The position numbers and the translations under genes are program-made. From assembly GCA_028717245.1 (NCBI GenBank), contig JAQUOD010000012.1, forward strand, positions 1-36,619: a stretch of DNA of 36,619 bases, written 5' to 3'. Below the pieces are notes generated by a model. That model made no database searches. It was not told the DNA's origin and worked only from the letters and a program-made list of their open reading frames with translations. This DNA comes from Candidatus Omnitrophota bacterium. GTDB taxonomy: Bacteria > Omnitrophota > Gorgyraeia > Gygaellales > Profunditerraquicolaceae. Below are positions 1 through 6,199 of the stretch, piece by piece; position 1 is the stretch's first letter; each line of letters begins with the position of its first letter.

Positions 1-82
1 GGCGTATCCTCCTTTGCTGGCTCCTCAAGAGCCGGTTAGGTTAATAATTTGCGTTATCAACCTAAGAGGATATGCCTTTTTT
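1..82 (+). terminator. Branched hairpin ending in a T-run
   Basis: Bases 1-11 pair with 66-76 (one G-T pair), closing a loop that holds two further hairpins: GGCTC/GAGCC near 20-34 and AGGTT/AACCT near 38-63. Six Ts follow at 77-82. This looks like a rho-independent end of an upstream transcript, possibly the 3' part of a structured RNA cut off by the window edge. No known RNA family was recognised. Confidence 0.5.
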
Positions 83-111
83 ATTTGTATGGCAATATCA
101 AAAGTGCGAAA
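58..111 (+). promoter_or_regulatory. Two-block module upstream of the tRNA promoter
   Basis: Block 1 is CAACCTAAGAGGAT at 58-71 and block 2 is CAATA...AAAGTGCGAAA at 93-111. Both occur in the same order and orientation upstream of the lysS promoter at the other end of the window (36510-36545, minus strand). Here block 2 ends 19 bases before the -35 box. A shared regulator site or a dispersed repeat are both possible. Confidence 0.4.
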
Positions 112-130
112 GATATTTTACTTTATGTAT

Positions 131-159
131 TTGACAGAATTATATGGGTAGGATATACT
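131..159 (+). promoter_or_regulatory. Sigma-70-type promoter for the tRNA-Leu locus
   Basis: TTGACA at 131-136 and TATACT at 154-159 are separated by exactly 17 bases. The predicted start near 166 lies about 10 bases before the tRNA-like stub, as expected for a tRNA promoter. It was presumably the original promoter of the interrupted tRNA gene and now reads into the endonuclease gene and then the intact tRNA. Confidence 0.75.
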
Positions 160-175
160 TGGAGTGATTAATTCC

Positions 176-200
176 GCGGAGGTGGCGGAATGGCAAACAG
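176..200 (+). pseudogene. 5' fragment of a tRNA-Leu gene
   Basis: The 25 bases from 176 match the first 25 bases of the intact tRNA-Leu at 840 with four differences: acceptor strand, GTGG-type D-stem and the GGAATGGCA D-loop. Similarity ends at about base 200, in the D-arm region. The anticodon arm, variable arm and T-arm are absent. Translated, the fragment gives the AEVAEWQT peptide, a known artefact of reading tRNA-Leu as protein, so the endonuclease reading frame should not start here. Confidence 0.75.
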
Positions 201-226
201 AGAAATTCAATAAGTCCACCATCAAT

Positions 227-829
227 ATGATTTGGAATATAAATACAGCTTATGCTATTGGGCTTATAACAACAGATGGAAACCTCTCCAAAGACGGTAG
301 ACATATAACATTTGTCTCAAAAGATCTTTCTTTAGTAAGGTTATTTAGAAGCTGTTTGGGCTTAAAAAATAAGATTTCCTATAAAAATAGTGGTTTTTCA
401 AGAAACGGAAAATATTATTTTGTCCAATTTGGAAATGTAGCTTTTTATAGAAATCTAGTTAAAATCGGTATTACGCCACACAAGAGTAAAAGTATCGAGA
501 AATTAAATATCCGAAAGGAATTTTTTCCTGACTTTCTAAGAGGCCACCTTGATGGCGATGGAACGATACGGACTTACAATGATTCAAAATTCAAGAATTG
601 CCGAAGGCTTTATTTAAGTTTCATATCGGCGAGCAAACGACATATACTCTGGTTACAACGGGAAATTTATAGGCTTTATTCAATTAAAGGAAAGGTTAGA
701 CCTGGCATCCGCGTCTGGACAGTTATATATGCCAAACAAGAATCAATAAAATTACTTAAAAGTCTTTATTATAAAAACGGCTTACCTTTCTTAACAAGGA
801 AATATAATTTAATAAGACGTTACCTGTAA
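227..829 (+). CDS. LAGLIDADG homing endonuclease
   Basis: This is a predicted DNA endonuclease of the LAGLIDADG family, which cuts a long asymmetric target and so drives its own spread by repair. Two degenerate catalytic motifs are visible, AIGLITTDG near the N-terminus and LRGHLDGDG about 110 residues later. Each ends in the acidic residue that binds metal, so one chain can form the two-fold active site. From ATG 227 the protein has 200 residues, normal for a stand-alone enzyme. The frame is open back to GTG 164, but those codons are tRNA-derived. ATG 227 lacks a clear ribosome site. The gene is AT-rich relative to the rest of the window and lies between a tRNA-Leu stub and the intact tRNA-Leu, which fits acquisition as a mobile element. 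No intron or intein splicing domain was recognised. Confidence 0.85.
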   Translation: MIWNINTAYAIGLITTDGNLSKDGRHITFVSKDLSLVRLFRSCLGLKNKISYKNSGFSRNGKYYFVQFGNVAFYRNLVKIGITPHKSKSIEKLNIRKEFFPDFLRGHLDGDGTIRTYNDSKFKNCRRLYLSFISASKRHILWLQREIYRLYSIKGKVRPGIRVWTVIYAKQESIKLLKSLYYKNGLPFLTRKYNLIRRYL

Positions 830-839
830 TAATAAATCT

Positions 840-922
840 GCGGAAGTGGTGGAATGGCAGACACGCAGCGTTCAGAGCGCTGTGGGGGAAACTCCATGAG
901 GGTTCAACTCCCTCCTTCCGCA
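840..922 (+). tRNA. tRNA-Leu(CAG)
   Basis: This is a complete class II tRNA. The acceptor stem GCGGAAG (840-846) pairs with CTTCCGC (915-921), with discriminator A922. The anticodon stem CAGCG/CGCTG encloses TTCAGAG with anticodon CAG at 873-875. A long variable arm (about 883-897) and a T-stem GAGGG/CCCTC around TTCAACT are present. The 3' CCA is not encoded. It lies about 10 bases after the endonuclease gene and depends on the promoter at 131-159 unless a closer one exists. Confidence 0.97.
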
Positions 923-979
923 CTAAATTGTACGGTTGACCCCAGCGATTTTATAAGTTTAAGTAATTAAAAAGGTTGG

Positions 980-1007
980 AACCCTGTTGCTTTAGGGTTG
1001 ATTTTTT
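980..1007 (+). terminator. Terminator between tRNA-Leu and the glycosidase gene
   Basis: A six-base stem AACCCT/AGGGTT with an eight-base loop is followed by GA and six Ts at 1002-1007, ending the tRNA transcript. On the minus strand the same stem is followed by CCAACC and five Ts, so it may also end the transcript of the convergent glycosidase gene. Confidence 0.65.
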
Positions 1008-1013
1008 GCCTAA

Positions 1014-2120
1014 TTATTTCTTTAATTTAGAAGCACGCCAATTCTCAACACACCTCTTATAAGAAAAGAACGCGGGTTTCTTGGAAAAATCCCATCGGAC
1101 TAATCCGAAATAATCGGTGCCGTTGTTCCAGTGGCCTTTGCAGTCGCGGAAAAAAGCCCAAAAAACTTTCTCTATCGCTTCCTGCTTGATTAATTTGCTA
1201 AAAACTTCTCTTGCCCACTCCGCCTGCTGTTCTTCCGAAGGGTTCCCGCCTATCCACCAATTCTTTGTCTCAATTCCCAACATCATCCCCGGGCAGCCAA
1301 TCTCGGTAACCCAGATTTTTTTAGCGGTATCGCCGTTTCTCCGCATTATCTTATAGGCCAATTTCGGATAAGCCAAAACTCTTTTTATCGCTACGGCATC
1401 TAACGGTGACTCAAAAATATGGATATTCAGGATATCAAAGCAATCCTTCGCGCCATTATCATAAAGTTGATTGACGCTGGCAATGCCGTTAGCTAATCCG
1501 CCGTTTAAGATTTTGCAATCGGGGTCAATCTTTTTTGCCGCAGCATAAACGCCTTTTAATAACGCACAATAACTTTTAAGGCCGTCCTGGGCTGCCCAAT
1601 AGATATTGGAATCCGGCTCATTCCAAACTTCCCAGTATTTCACCTGGTCTTTATACCGCGCAATTACGGTTAAGGCGTAATCCACAAATAACTGGTTTTC
1701 GCGTGGAGGATAGTTCCACTGATTCTGGGCGTTCGCCCATGGTGCGCAGTAATCAAGGAGCCCCAAAACTTGGATGCCGTTTTCTGCCAGAAGATTAACC
1801 AGGAAATCATACTTGACGAACTGAAATTCTCCATGCCGCGGCTCAATATCCTCCCATAAAAAATCCATACGCACCCACCCGATACCTGCCTCTTTCATTA
1901 ATCGCACTGCCCTGCGAATATCATCCTTTTGGGCATATTTATAATTACTCCAAGGGTAATCCCAGTGTAGAAATTCAAGAACGCCAAACGGATTTCCCGC
2001 GTTTAGTACAGAAATTGATACGTTTTCAGGCATAGACTCCTCGGCATTTACAGAAACATGCAGGCGAATAAGACACATGCCCAACAAAAACACTGAAGCA
2101 ACAACCCATTTATTGACCAT
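1014..2120 (-). CDS. Secreted clan GH-A glycoside hydrolase (GH5/GH39-like)
   Basis: This is a probable retaining glycosidase with a TIM-barrel fold; its substrate cannot be told from sequence. Numbering from the upstream TTG at 2135, WNEPD (Glu173) is the expected acid/base at the end of strand 4 and WVTEIG (Glu278) the nucleophile on strand 7, with the usual roughly 100-residue spacing. RMDFLWEDIEP near residue 90 is typical of the fold. ATG 2120 is preferred as start: it opens directly into an n-region and hydrophobic segment (VVASVFLLGMCL) followed by an Ala-rich cleavage site near VNAEE, a Sec signal peptide. The start overlaps the M48 stop by 11 bases, suggesting translational coupling. 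It is the last gene of the pyrE-led group. Confidence 0.8.
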   Translation of the reverse strand: MVNKWVVASVFLLGMCLIRLHVSVNAEESMPENVSISVLNAGNPFGVLEFLHWDYPWSNYKYAQKDDIRRAVRLMKEAGIGWVRMDFLWEDIEPRHGEFQFVKYDFLVNLLAENGIQVLGLLDYCAPWANAQNQWNYPPRENQLFVDYALTVIARYKDQVKYWEVWNEPDSNIYWAAQDGLKSYCALLKGVYAAAKKIDPDCKILNGGLANGIASVNQLYDNGAKDCFDILNIHIFESPLDAVAIKRVLAYPKLAYKIMRRNGDTAKKIWVTEIGCPGMMLGIETKNWWIGGNPSEEQQAEWAREVFSKLIKQEAIEKVFWAFFRDCKGHWNNGTDYFGLVRWDFSKKPAFFSYKRCVENWRASKLKK

Positions 2121-2898
2121 GTGACTTCTGTTCAATGTTTATGTAATCGTCGAAATCCATATTCTCGCCTAATTCCTGCTTGACTACGCGCACCCTGTCG
2201 GGGACGTAGGGGTGAGTCTTAAAATAATTCTTGGGCCTTAAGGGTTTTCTCCTGTTAATATCCTGTAACCTCAATAAGAAATCCACCATACCTCGGGGAT
2301 TATAACCAGCCATTTTCGCGTAACGAGCCGCCAGCTGGTCGGCAAGCAATTCATCCTCCCGGGAATACCCCAGCATAATCTCGGTAAAGGCCGCATCCGC
2401 GGCATTACCTACCTGAGCCCCTTGAGGCACTGCAGCAGTCAATATTCTTAATATAGAATACCCCGTTATAGCCTGGAGTTTCTTGATGCTGTGCCTGGCG
2501 ACAATGTGCCCGACTTCATGCGCCAAAACCCCTGCCAGTTCATCGTCGTTGGTTACCGCGTCAACCAACCCTTTATTTACATAAACATATCCGCCGGGTA
2601 AAGATACGGCATTAACTTCCTCATCATCCAGGACCATAAAATGGTAATCTATGTCCTTACGGTCGCAGACAGCGGCAATTTTATTGCCGATATCCTCCAC
2701 TCTCTTCTGAATTAAGGGGTCAACATCCGGCTTATATTCCTCTTCTACCTGACGGGCAACGGTTTTACCGATCTGCACTTCTCTTTCAGTGCTGTAATAA
2801 AAAGACTCTTCCTGTTTGGTGGCAATATTGTATTCACTGGCGCATCCACAGAGAAAAAAAGATAATAAAAACATAATAATGCCTATTTCCTTAAACAT
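2110..2898 (-). CDS. M48 family metalloprotease, lipoprotein, internal start
   Basis: This is a BepA/LoiP-like zinc endopeptidase expected to be lipid-anchored and to act on envelope proteins. Read from ATG 2898 the product has 262 residues: a short basic start, a hydrophobic stretch (GIIMFLLSFFL) and a lipobox-like LCGC, with the lipidated Cys at residue 201 of the longer frame. The protease domain carries HEVGH (His309, Glu310, His313 in long-frame numbering) and the third ligand in EDELLAD (Glu365). A perfect ribosome site AAGGAGG lies nine bases before this ATG, strong evidence that translation starts here even though the codons are also the tail of Maf. Its stop overlaps the glycosidase start. 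Confidence 0.8.
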   Translation of the reverse strand: MFKEIGIIMFLLSFFLCGCASEYNIATKQEESFYYSTEREVQIGKTVARQVEEEYKPDVDPLIQKRVEDIGNKIAAVCDRKDIDYHFMVLDDEEVNAVSLPGGYVYVNKGLVDAVTNDDELAGVLAHEVGHIVARHSIKKLQAITGYSILRILTAAVPQGAQVGNAADAAFTEIMLGYSREDELLADQLAARYAKMAGYNPRGMVDFLLRLQDINRRKPLRPKNYFKTHPYVPDRVRVVKQELGENMDFDDYINIEQKSHGQ

Positions 2899-3444
2899 AC
2901 GATAAAGCCTCCTTAAGGGCAGGCCTACGACGTTATAAAAACATCCTTCAATGCGCCGGATAAAAAAGGCCCCCCTGCCCTGGATATCAAAACTGCCGGC
3001 CTTGTCCAGCGGCGAAACAACCCTGAAGTAATTCTTTATCTCTTTATCATTCAATTTATCCATATAAACCTTGGTCTTTTCATAAGCCAGCTTACTGATG
3101 CCTTTATCCTTATCGATAACGGCTAAGCCGGTATAAAGCCATTGCGGCCTTTGCGAAAGCCTTTTAAGCATACGCTGCGCTTCTTTTAAATTTTTCGGCT
3201 TGCCGGATATCCTGCCGTCCTGGACCACAATGGTATCCGCACCGATTATAATACCATTCCTAACTTTTCGCGCAACACCTTTAGCTTTTGCCAGGGCATT
3301 CTTTTTGACTAGCTCGGCGTAGGATGAATTCCCCGGCTTTACTCTTTCCTTTATCCGGCTTGAGACGGCCTTAAACTTCAAGCCGAATATATCCAATAGT
3401 TTCTTACGCGCCTTAGAATCAGAAGCCAAATATATCTTTCTCAT
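2110..3444 (-). CDS. maf: Maf nucleotide pyrophosphatase, in frame with a downstream M48 protease
   Basis: Residues 1-189 are a complete Maf/YhdE-type nucleoside triphosphate pyrophosphatase, a house-cleaning enzyme for non-canonical or dTTP/UTP substrates. It has the LASDSKARKKLL start motif, GADTIV with catalytic Asp70, and the normal family ending GLPLRRLYRMFKEIG. No stop codon follows that ending: the frame runs straight into a lipoprotein signal and an M48 peptidase, 444 residues in all. Either a Maf-membrane-protease fusion is made, or the protease is translated separately from ATG 2898, which has its own strong ribosome site. The Maf start at 3444 comes directly after a heptamer array and has no Shine-Dalgarno. 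Maf identity is secure; the fusion status is open. Confidence 0.85.
   Translation of the reverse strand: MRKIYLASDSKARKKLLDIFGLKFKAVSSRIKERVKPGNSSYAELVKKNALAKAKGVARKVRNGIIIGADTIVVQDGRISGKPKNLKEAQRMLKRLSQRPQWLYTGLAVIDKDKGISKLAYEKTKVYMDKLNDKEIKNYFRVVSPLDKAGSFDIQGRGAFFIRRIEGCFYNVVGLPLRRLYRMFKEIGIIMFLLSFFLCGCASEYNIATKQEESFYYSTEREVQIGKTVARQVEEEYKPDVDPLIQKRVEDIGNKIAAVCDRKDIDYHFMVLDDEEVNAVSLPGGYVYVNKGLVDAVTNDDELAGVLAHEVGHIVARHSIKKLQAITGYSILRILTAAVPQGAQVGNAADAAFTEIMLGYSREDELLADQLAARYAKMAGYNPRGMVDFLLRLQDINRRKPLRPKNYFKTHPYVPDRVRVVKQELGENMDFDDYINIEQKSHGQ
2908..2914 (-). promoter_or_regulatory. Shine-Dalgarno inside maf
   Basis: The minus strand reads AAGGAGG here, nine bases upstream of ATG 2898. It lies inside the Maf coding sequence and decides the start of the M48 lipoprotein. 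Confidence 0.75.
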
Positions 3445-3447
3445 TTT

Positions 3448-3493
3448 TAAGCTTTAAGCCTTAAGCTTTAAGCTGATGGCTGACAACTGATAG
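3448..3493 (-). repeat. Heptamer array between the flavoprotein and maf
   Basis: On the minus strand, about six 7-base units fill the gap: CTATCAG, TTGTCAG, CCATCAG, then CTTAAAG, CTTAAGG, CTTAAAG. The first half shares the core TCAG and the second half the core CTTA, roughly complementary (one mismatch), so a weak hairpin is possible. The array ends three bases before the maf start codon. Confidence 0.75.
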
Positions 3494-3494
3494 T

Positions 3495-4745
3495 TCAAGA
3501 AATCGATGATGCGGCGCTTTCTCCGGCAAGATAACCCGTAGAAAATGCCGCCTGCAGGTTAAAACCTCCGGTATCCGCATCCACATCTATCATCTCGCCG
3601 CAAAAATACAGCCCTTTAATCAGGCGTGATTCCATTGTGCGGGGGGTTATATCTTTTAAAGATACGCCTCCTCGCGTAACCATAGCTTCCTCTATGGGCC
3701 TTGTCCTGATAATATCCAGGCGCCAGGCCTTTAGTAAAGAAACCAGCGCCTCGCGTTCTTGTTGCGTAACCTGGCTGGCTTGTTTTTCTGGCGCGATTTT
3801 CGCTATCTCAATAAAGATATCCGCCAATCTCTTAGGCAATAAATTTTTCAGCGTATTTTTAAGGGCCCTCTTAGAATTCAGTTTGAATTCCCTTAAAATT
3901 CGCGCGCGTAACTGTTCCTTAGATAAAGCCGGCTTGAGGTCTATCTCTACGTATACAGAATTATTCTCCCGCAGCCAATCCGCAATCCTGCCGCTATAAG
4001 ATAAAACTAATGGCCCGGAAATACCGGAATGCGTAAATAATAATTCACCTACCGGGGCCTGTAATTCTTTTTTCCCGTCGCTGAATCTCAAGCGGATATT
4101 CTTTAAGGCCAGGCCTTCTAATAAAGCGGGGTATTTTTGCCTTGTCTCTAGAGGCACTAGCCCCGGCCTGAATGCCACTATAGCGTGGCCTAATTTTTGC
4201 GCTATATTAAGGCCTTCTCCGGTTGAGCCGGTAAAGCTAAACGAAAGGCCGCCTGTAGCCAGAATAAGCCTATCCGCCGGGATAACTCTCCCGTCAGCAA
4301 GTAAGAGCCCTTTTATTCTGCCTTCCTGCATAATGATATCTTTCATCACAGCCCGATAAATAACTTTTACCTTATTTTTGTGTAATTCTTTTTTCAGCAC
4401 TCCGACAATGCTGCCGGAGCTGTTAGTCTCCGGGAAAACGCGTAATTGCCTTTCGGTCTTTAGTTTCAGGCCGCGCTCCTCAAAGAAATGCATCAACTCC
4501 AGATTAAAGAATTTCTTGAAGGCATCCCTTAAGAATTGTCCGTTCTTGGAGAACCTTTCTAAAAAAGAATCTAAATCGCAGGCGTTGGTAAGATTACAGC
4601 GGCCCTTGCCGCTTAAAAGAAGTTTTTTACCTAAGATGGGATTTTTTTCTACGAGGGTTACATCCTGGCCTAACTGGCCCGCCCGGATGGCGGCCATCAT
4701 TCCTGCGGGGCCGGCGCCAACTACGACTATCTTTTTTGCATCCAC
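3495..4745 (-). CDS. NAD(P)/FAD-dependent oxidoreductase, HI0933/YhiN family
   Basis: This flavoprotein has no firmly established substrate. Residues 6-15 form the Rossmann GxGxxG motif that binds the FAD adenosine. GKKLLLSGKGRCNLTN (about 39-54) and the C-terminal GGFNLQAAFSTGYLAG are signature segments of the HI0933-like family. At 416 residues it has normal family length. The start is GTG 4743-4745, directly abutting the pyrE stop (TAAGTG), so it is almost certainly co-transcribed and coupled with pyrE. Paralogues are often annotated as aminoacetone oxidase family, but nothing here shows that activity. Confidence 0.88.
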   Translation of the reverse strand: MDAKKIVVVGAGPAGMMAAIRAGQLGQDVTLVEKNPILGKKLLLSGKGRCNLTNACDLDSFLERFSKNGQFLRDAFKKFFNLELMHFFEERGLKLKTERQLRVFPETNSSGSIVGVLKKELHKNKVKVIYRAVMKDIIMQEGRIKGLLLADGRVIPADRLILATGGLSFSFTGSTGEGLNIAQKLGHAIVAFRPGLVPLETRQKYPALLEGLALKNIRLRFSDGKKELQAPVGELLFTHSGISGPLVLSYSGRIADWLRENNSVYVEIDLKPALSKEQLRARILREFKLNSKRALKNTLKNLLPKRLADIFIEIAKIAPEKQASQVTQQEREALVSLLKAWRLDIIRTRPIEEAMVTRGGVSLKDITPRTMESRLIKGLYFCGEMIDVDADTGGFNLQAAFSTGYLAGESAASSIS

Positions 4746-5306
4746 TTACTTGGTTATTTCTAAACGGGAAAATATCGCCTTTAACTTAATGCCTGCTTTA
4801 GCCAAATTCTCTTTTGCGCCTTCTCCCCTGTCTACGATGACTATTGCCTGCCTGGCATTAATACCCATCTTATCTAAGGCATCTTTCGCTTCGATTAAAG
4901 AGCCTCCGGTAGTAGCGACGTCATCTACTAAAATTACTTTACTGCTTTTTTTTAGCTTCGGGCCTTCAATCTGGCGCTGTGTCCCGTGAGTTTTCGCTGC
5001 TTTCCTGACGATAAATGTCTTTAAGGGTATTTTTTTAAGATGGCTTAAGGCAGCAACTGCTCCTACAATGGGGTCTGCGCCTAAGGTAGGCCCGCCGACA
5101 GCGTCTATATCTTTATTTTTTATTAATTCTAGAATAATACCCGCGACTAAATATGCCCCTTCCGGGGTCAGGGTGATGATGCGGCCATCGAGATAATAAT
5201 TACTTATCTTACCCGAAGACAAAACAAACCTCCCCTTCTTCAGCGCCTCTCTCTTTAGCAGCGCCAACAATCTTCTTTTTAACTCTTTTATTTTTACCTT
5301 CGCCAT
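4746..5306 (-). CDS. pyrE: Orotate phosphoribosyltransferase
   Basis: PyrE joins orotate to PRPP to give OMP in de novo pyrimidine synthesis. The protein has 186 residues. It shows FIVRKAAKTHG (about 98-108), the catalytic flexible loop with the KxHG pattern, and the PRPP-binding motif VILVDDVATTGGS (124-136). It leads the minus-strand group pyrE-flavoprotein-maf-M48-glycosidase. A clear promoter sits so close (predicted start about 3 bases before the ATG) that the mRNA should be leaderless. No other pyr genes are in the window. Confidence 0.95.
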   Translation of the reverse strand: MAKVKIKELKRRLLALLKREALKKGRFVLSSGKISNYYLDGRIITLTPEGAYLVAGIILELIKNKDIDAVGGPTLGADPIVGAVAALSHLKKIPLKTFIVRKAAKTHGTQRQIEGPKLKKSSKVILVDDVATTGGSLIEAKDALDKMGINARQAIVIVDRGEGAKENLAKAGIKLKAIFSRLEITK

Positions 5307-5315
5307 AGTGTAATT

Positions 5316-5344
5316 ATTTTACTATCCTAAGCTTAGCCTGTCAA
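5316..5344 (-). promoter_or_regulatory. pyrE promoter
   Basis: On the minus strand TTGACA (5339-5344) and TAAAAT (5316-5321) are spaced by exactly 17 bases. Only nine bases separate the -10 box from the pyrE ATG, so transcription should begin about three bases before translation. Confidence 0.75.
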
Positions 5345-5375
5345 TTGTATTGTTTCTATTTATATGTATTAATCA

Positions 5376-5428
5376 GGGACAGTCCCCTAAGCACAATACA
5401 CCAAGAACTATATCTCGGGGACAGTCCC
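5376..5428. repeat. Paired GGGACAGTCCC palindromes
   Basis: Two copies of the 5+1+5 palindrome GGGAC-A-GTCCC lie at 5376-5386 and 5418-5428. The inner flanks are extended (GGGACAGTCCCC and GGGGACAGTCCC), so the pair can also fold on itself, like a REP/BIME unit. The same pair with similar spacing recurs at 12786-12836. It lies in the divergent pyrE/comF spacer. Confidence 0.85.
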
Positions 5429-5440
5429 TTCATATAAATT

Positions 5441-5469
5441 TTGACAAATTCGGATTTAGTTGTTATGAT
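5441..5469 (+). promoter_or_regulatory. comF promoter
   Basis: TTGACA at 5441-5446 and TATGAT at 5464-5469 have a 17-base spacer. The comF ATG at 5476 falls at the expected transcription start, so the message would be leaderless. The promoter begins 12 bases after the palindrome pair. Confidence 0.72.
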
Positions 5470-5475
5470 ATGGGC

Positions 5476-6198
5476 ATGTGGCGCGATTTTTTCCATGCCC
5501 TAGCAGACATCATCTACCCTAAGGCATGCCTGGCCTGCAAAAAACCGCTCAAAGACAAAGCCAGCACGGATAATTTAGTCTGCGCAGGGTGTTGGGCAAA
5601 GATCAAAAAGAACACGCCTCCCTTCTGTTACCGCTGCGGCAGGCACCTGGAGAAACCCGTAAGGAATATCTGCCCGGGATGCACTAGAAAGCAACTGCAT
5701 TTTGACCGCGCCTTCTCCCCTTGCGCGTATGAAGGCATAATCAAAGAACTGATTCACGCCTTTAAATACCTGGGCAAAGACTATCTGGGCCATACCTTAG
5801 GCGGGTTAATGGTAGAATTTATAAAAGATTACAACGTACCCGTGCAGTTATTAGACCTGATTATACCTATACCTTTACACGAAGCCCGCATGCGCGAAAG
5901 GGAATTTAATCAGGCGCAGATTTTAAGCAGCCATATCGCCGGGATATTTAATAAAAAGGTATCCTCCGATGCCCTCAAGCGCATACGCCATACCAAGACA
6001 CAAACCGATTTAGAAAATGACCAGCGCCTCTTAAATGTCAAGGGCAGTTTCGTAGTAACCAAAAACGAGGAAATAAAGAATAAAAATATATTGCTGGTTG
6101 ACGATGTTCTGACTACCGGCGCAACCTCATCGGAAGCAGCCTCTGCCTTAAAGAATGCGGGGGCCAATATCGTCTTTGTCTTAACCCTGGCTAATTAA
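5476..6198 (+). CDS. comF: ComF family phosphoribosyltransferase-like protein
   Basis: This homologue of the ComFC/GntX group is linked to DNA uptake or DNA metabolism in other bacteria. The chosen start, ATG 5476, gives 240 residues and begins with the typical DIIYPKACLAC segment. Eight cysteines form two zinc ribbons (18, 21, 36, 39 and 51, 54, 66, 69). The C-terminal PRPP-loop motif NILLVDDVLTTGAT lies at about 204-217. The frame is open upstream to 5350, but that part translates the palindromic repeats and promoter and is not coding. There is no Shine-Dalgarno; the promoter position suggests a leaderless mRNA. One base separates its stop from lptF. Confidence 0.9.
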   Translation: MWRDFFHALADIIYPKACLACKKPLKDKASTDNLVCAGCWAKIKKNTPPFCYRCGRHLEKPVRNICPGCTRKQLHFDRAFSPCAYEGIIKELIHAFKYLGKDYLGHTLGGLMVEFIKDYNVPVQLLDLIIPIPLHEARMREREFNQAQILSSHIAGIFNKKVSSDALKRIRHTKTQTDLENDQRLLNVKGSFVVTKNEEIKNKNILLVDDVLTTGATSSEAASALKNAGANIVFVLTLAN

Positions 6199-6199
6199 A

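Noticed and set aside
34-65. Possible integron attC site, from GTTAGGT and AACCTAA
   Set aside because: The core motifs are in the wrong order for attC, no integrase or cassette array is present, and a terminator-like fold explains the pairing.
164-226. N-terminal extension of the endonuclease beginning at GTG 164
   Set aside because: It translates the tRNA-Leu fragment (AEVAEWQT) and lies at the predicted transcription start; ATG 227 better matches the domain start.
5350-5475. N-terminal extension of ComF
   Set aside because: It covers two palindromic repeats and the promoter; the family N-terminus aligns at ATG 5476.
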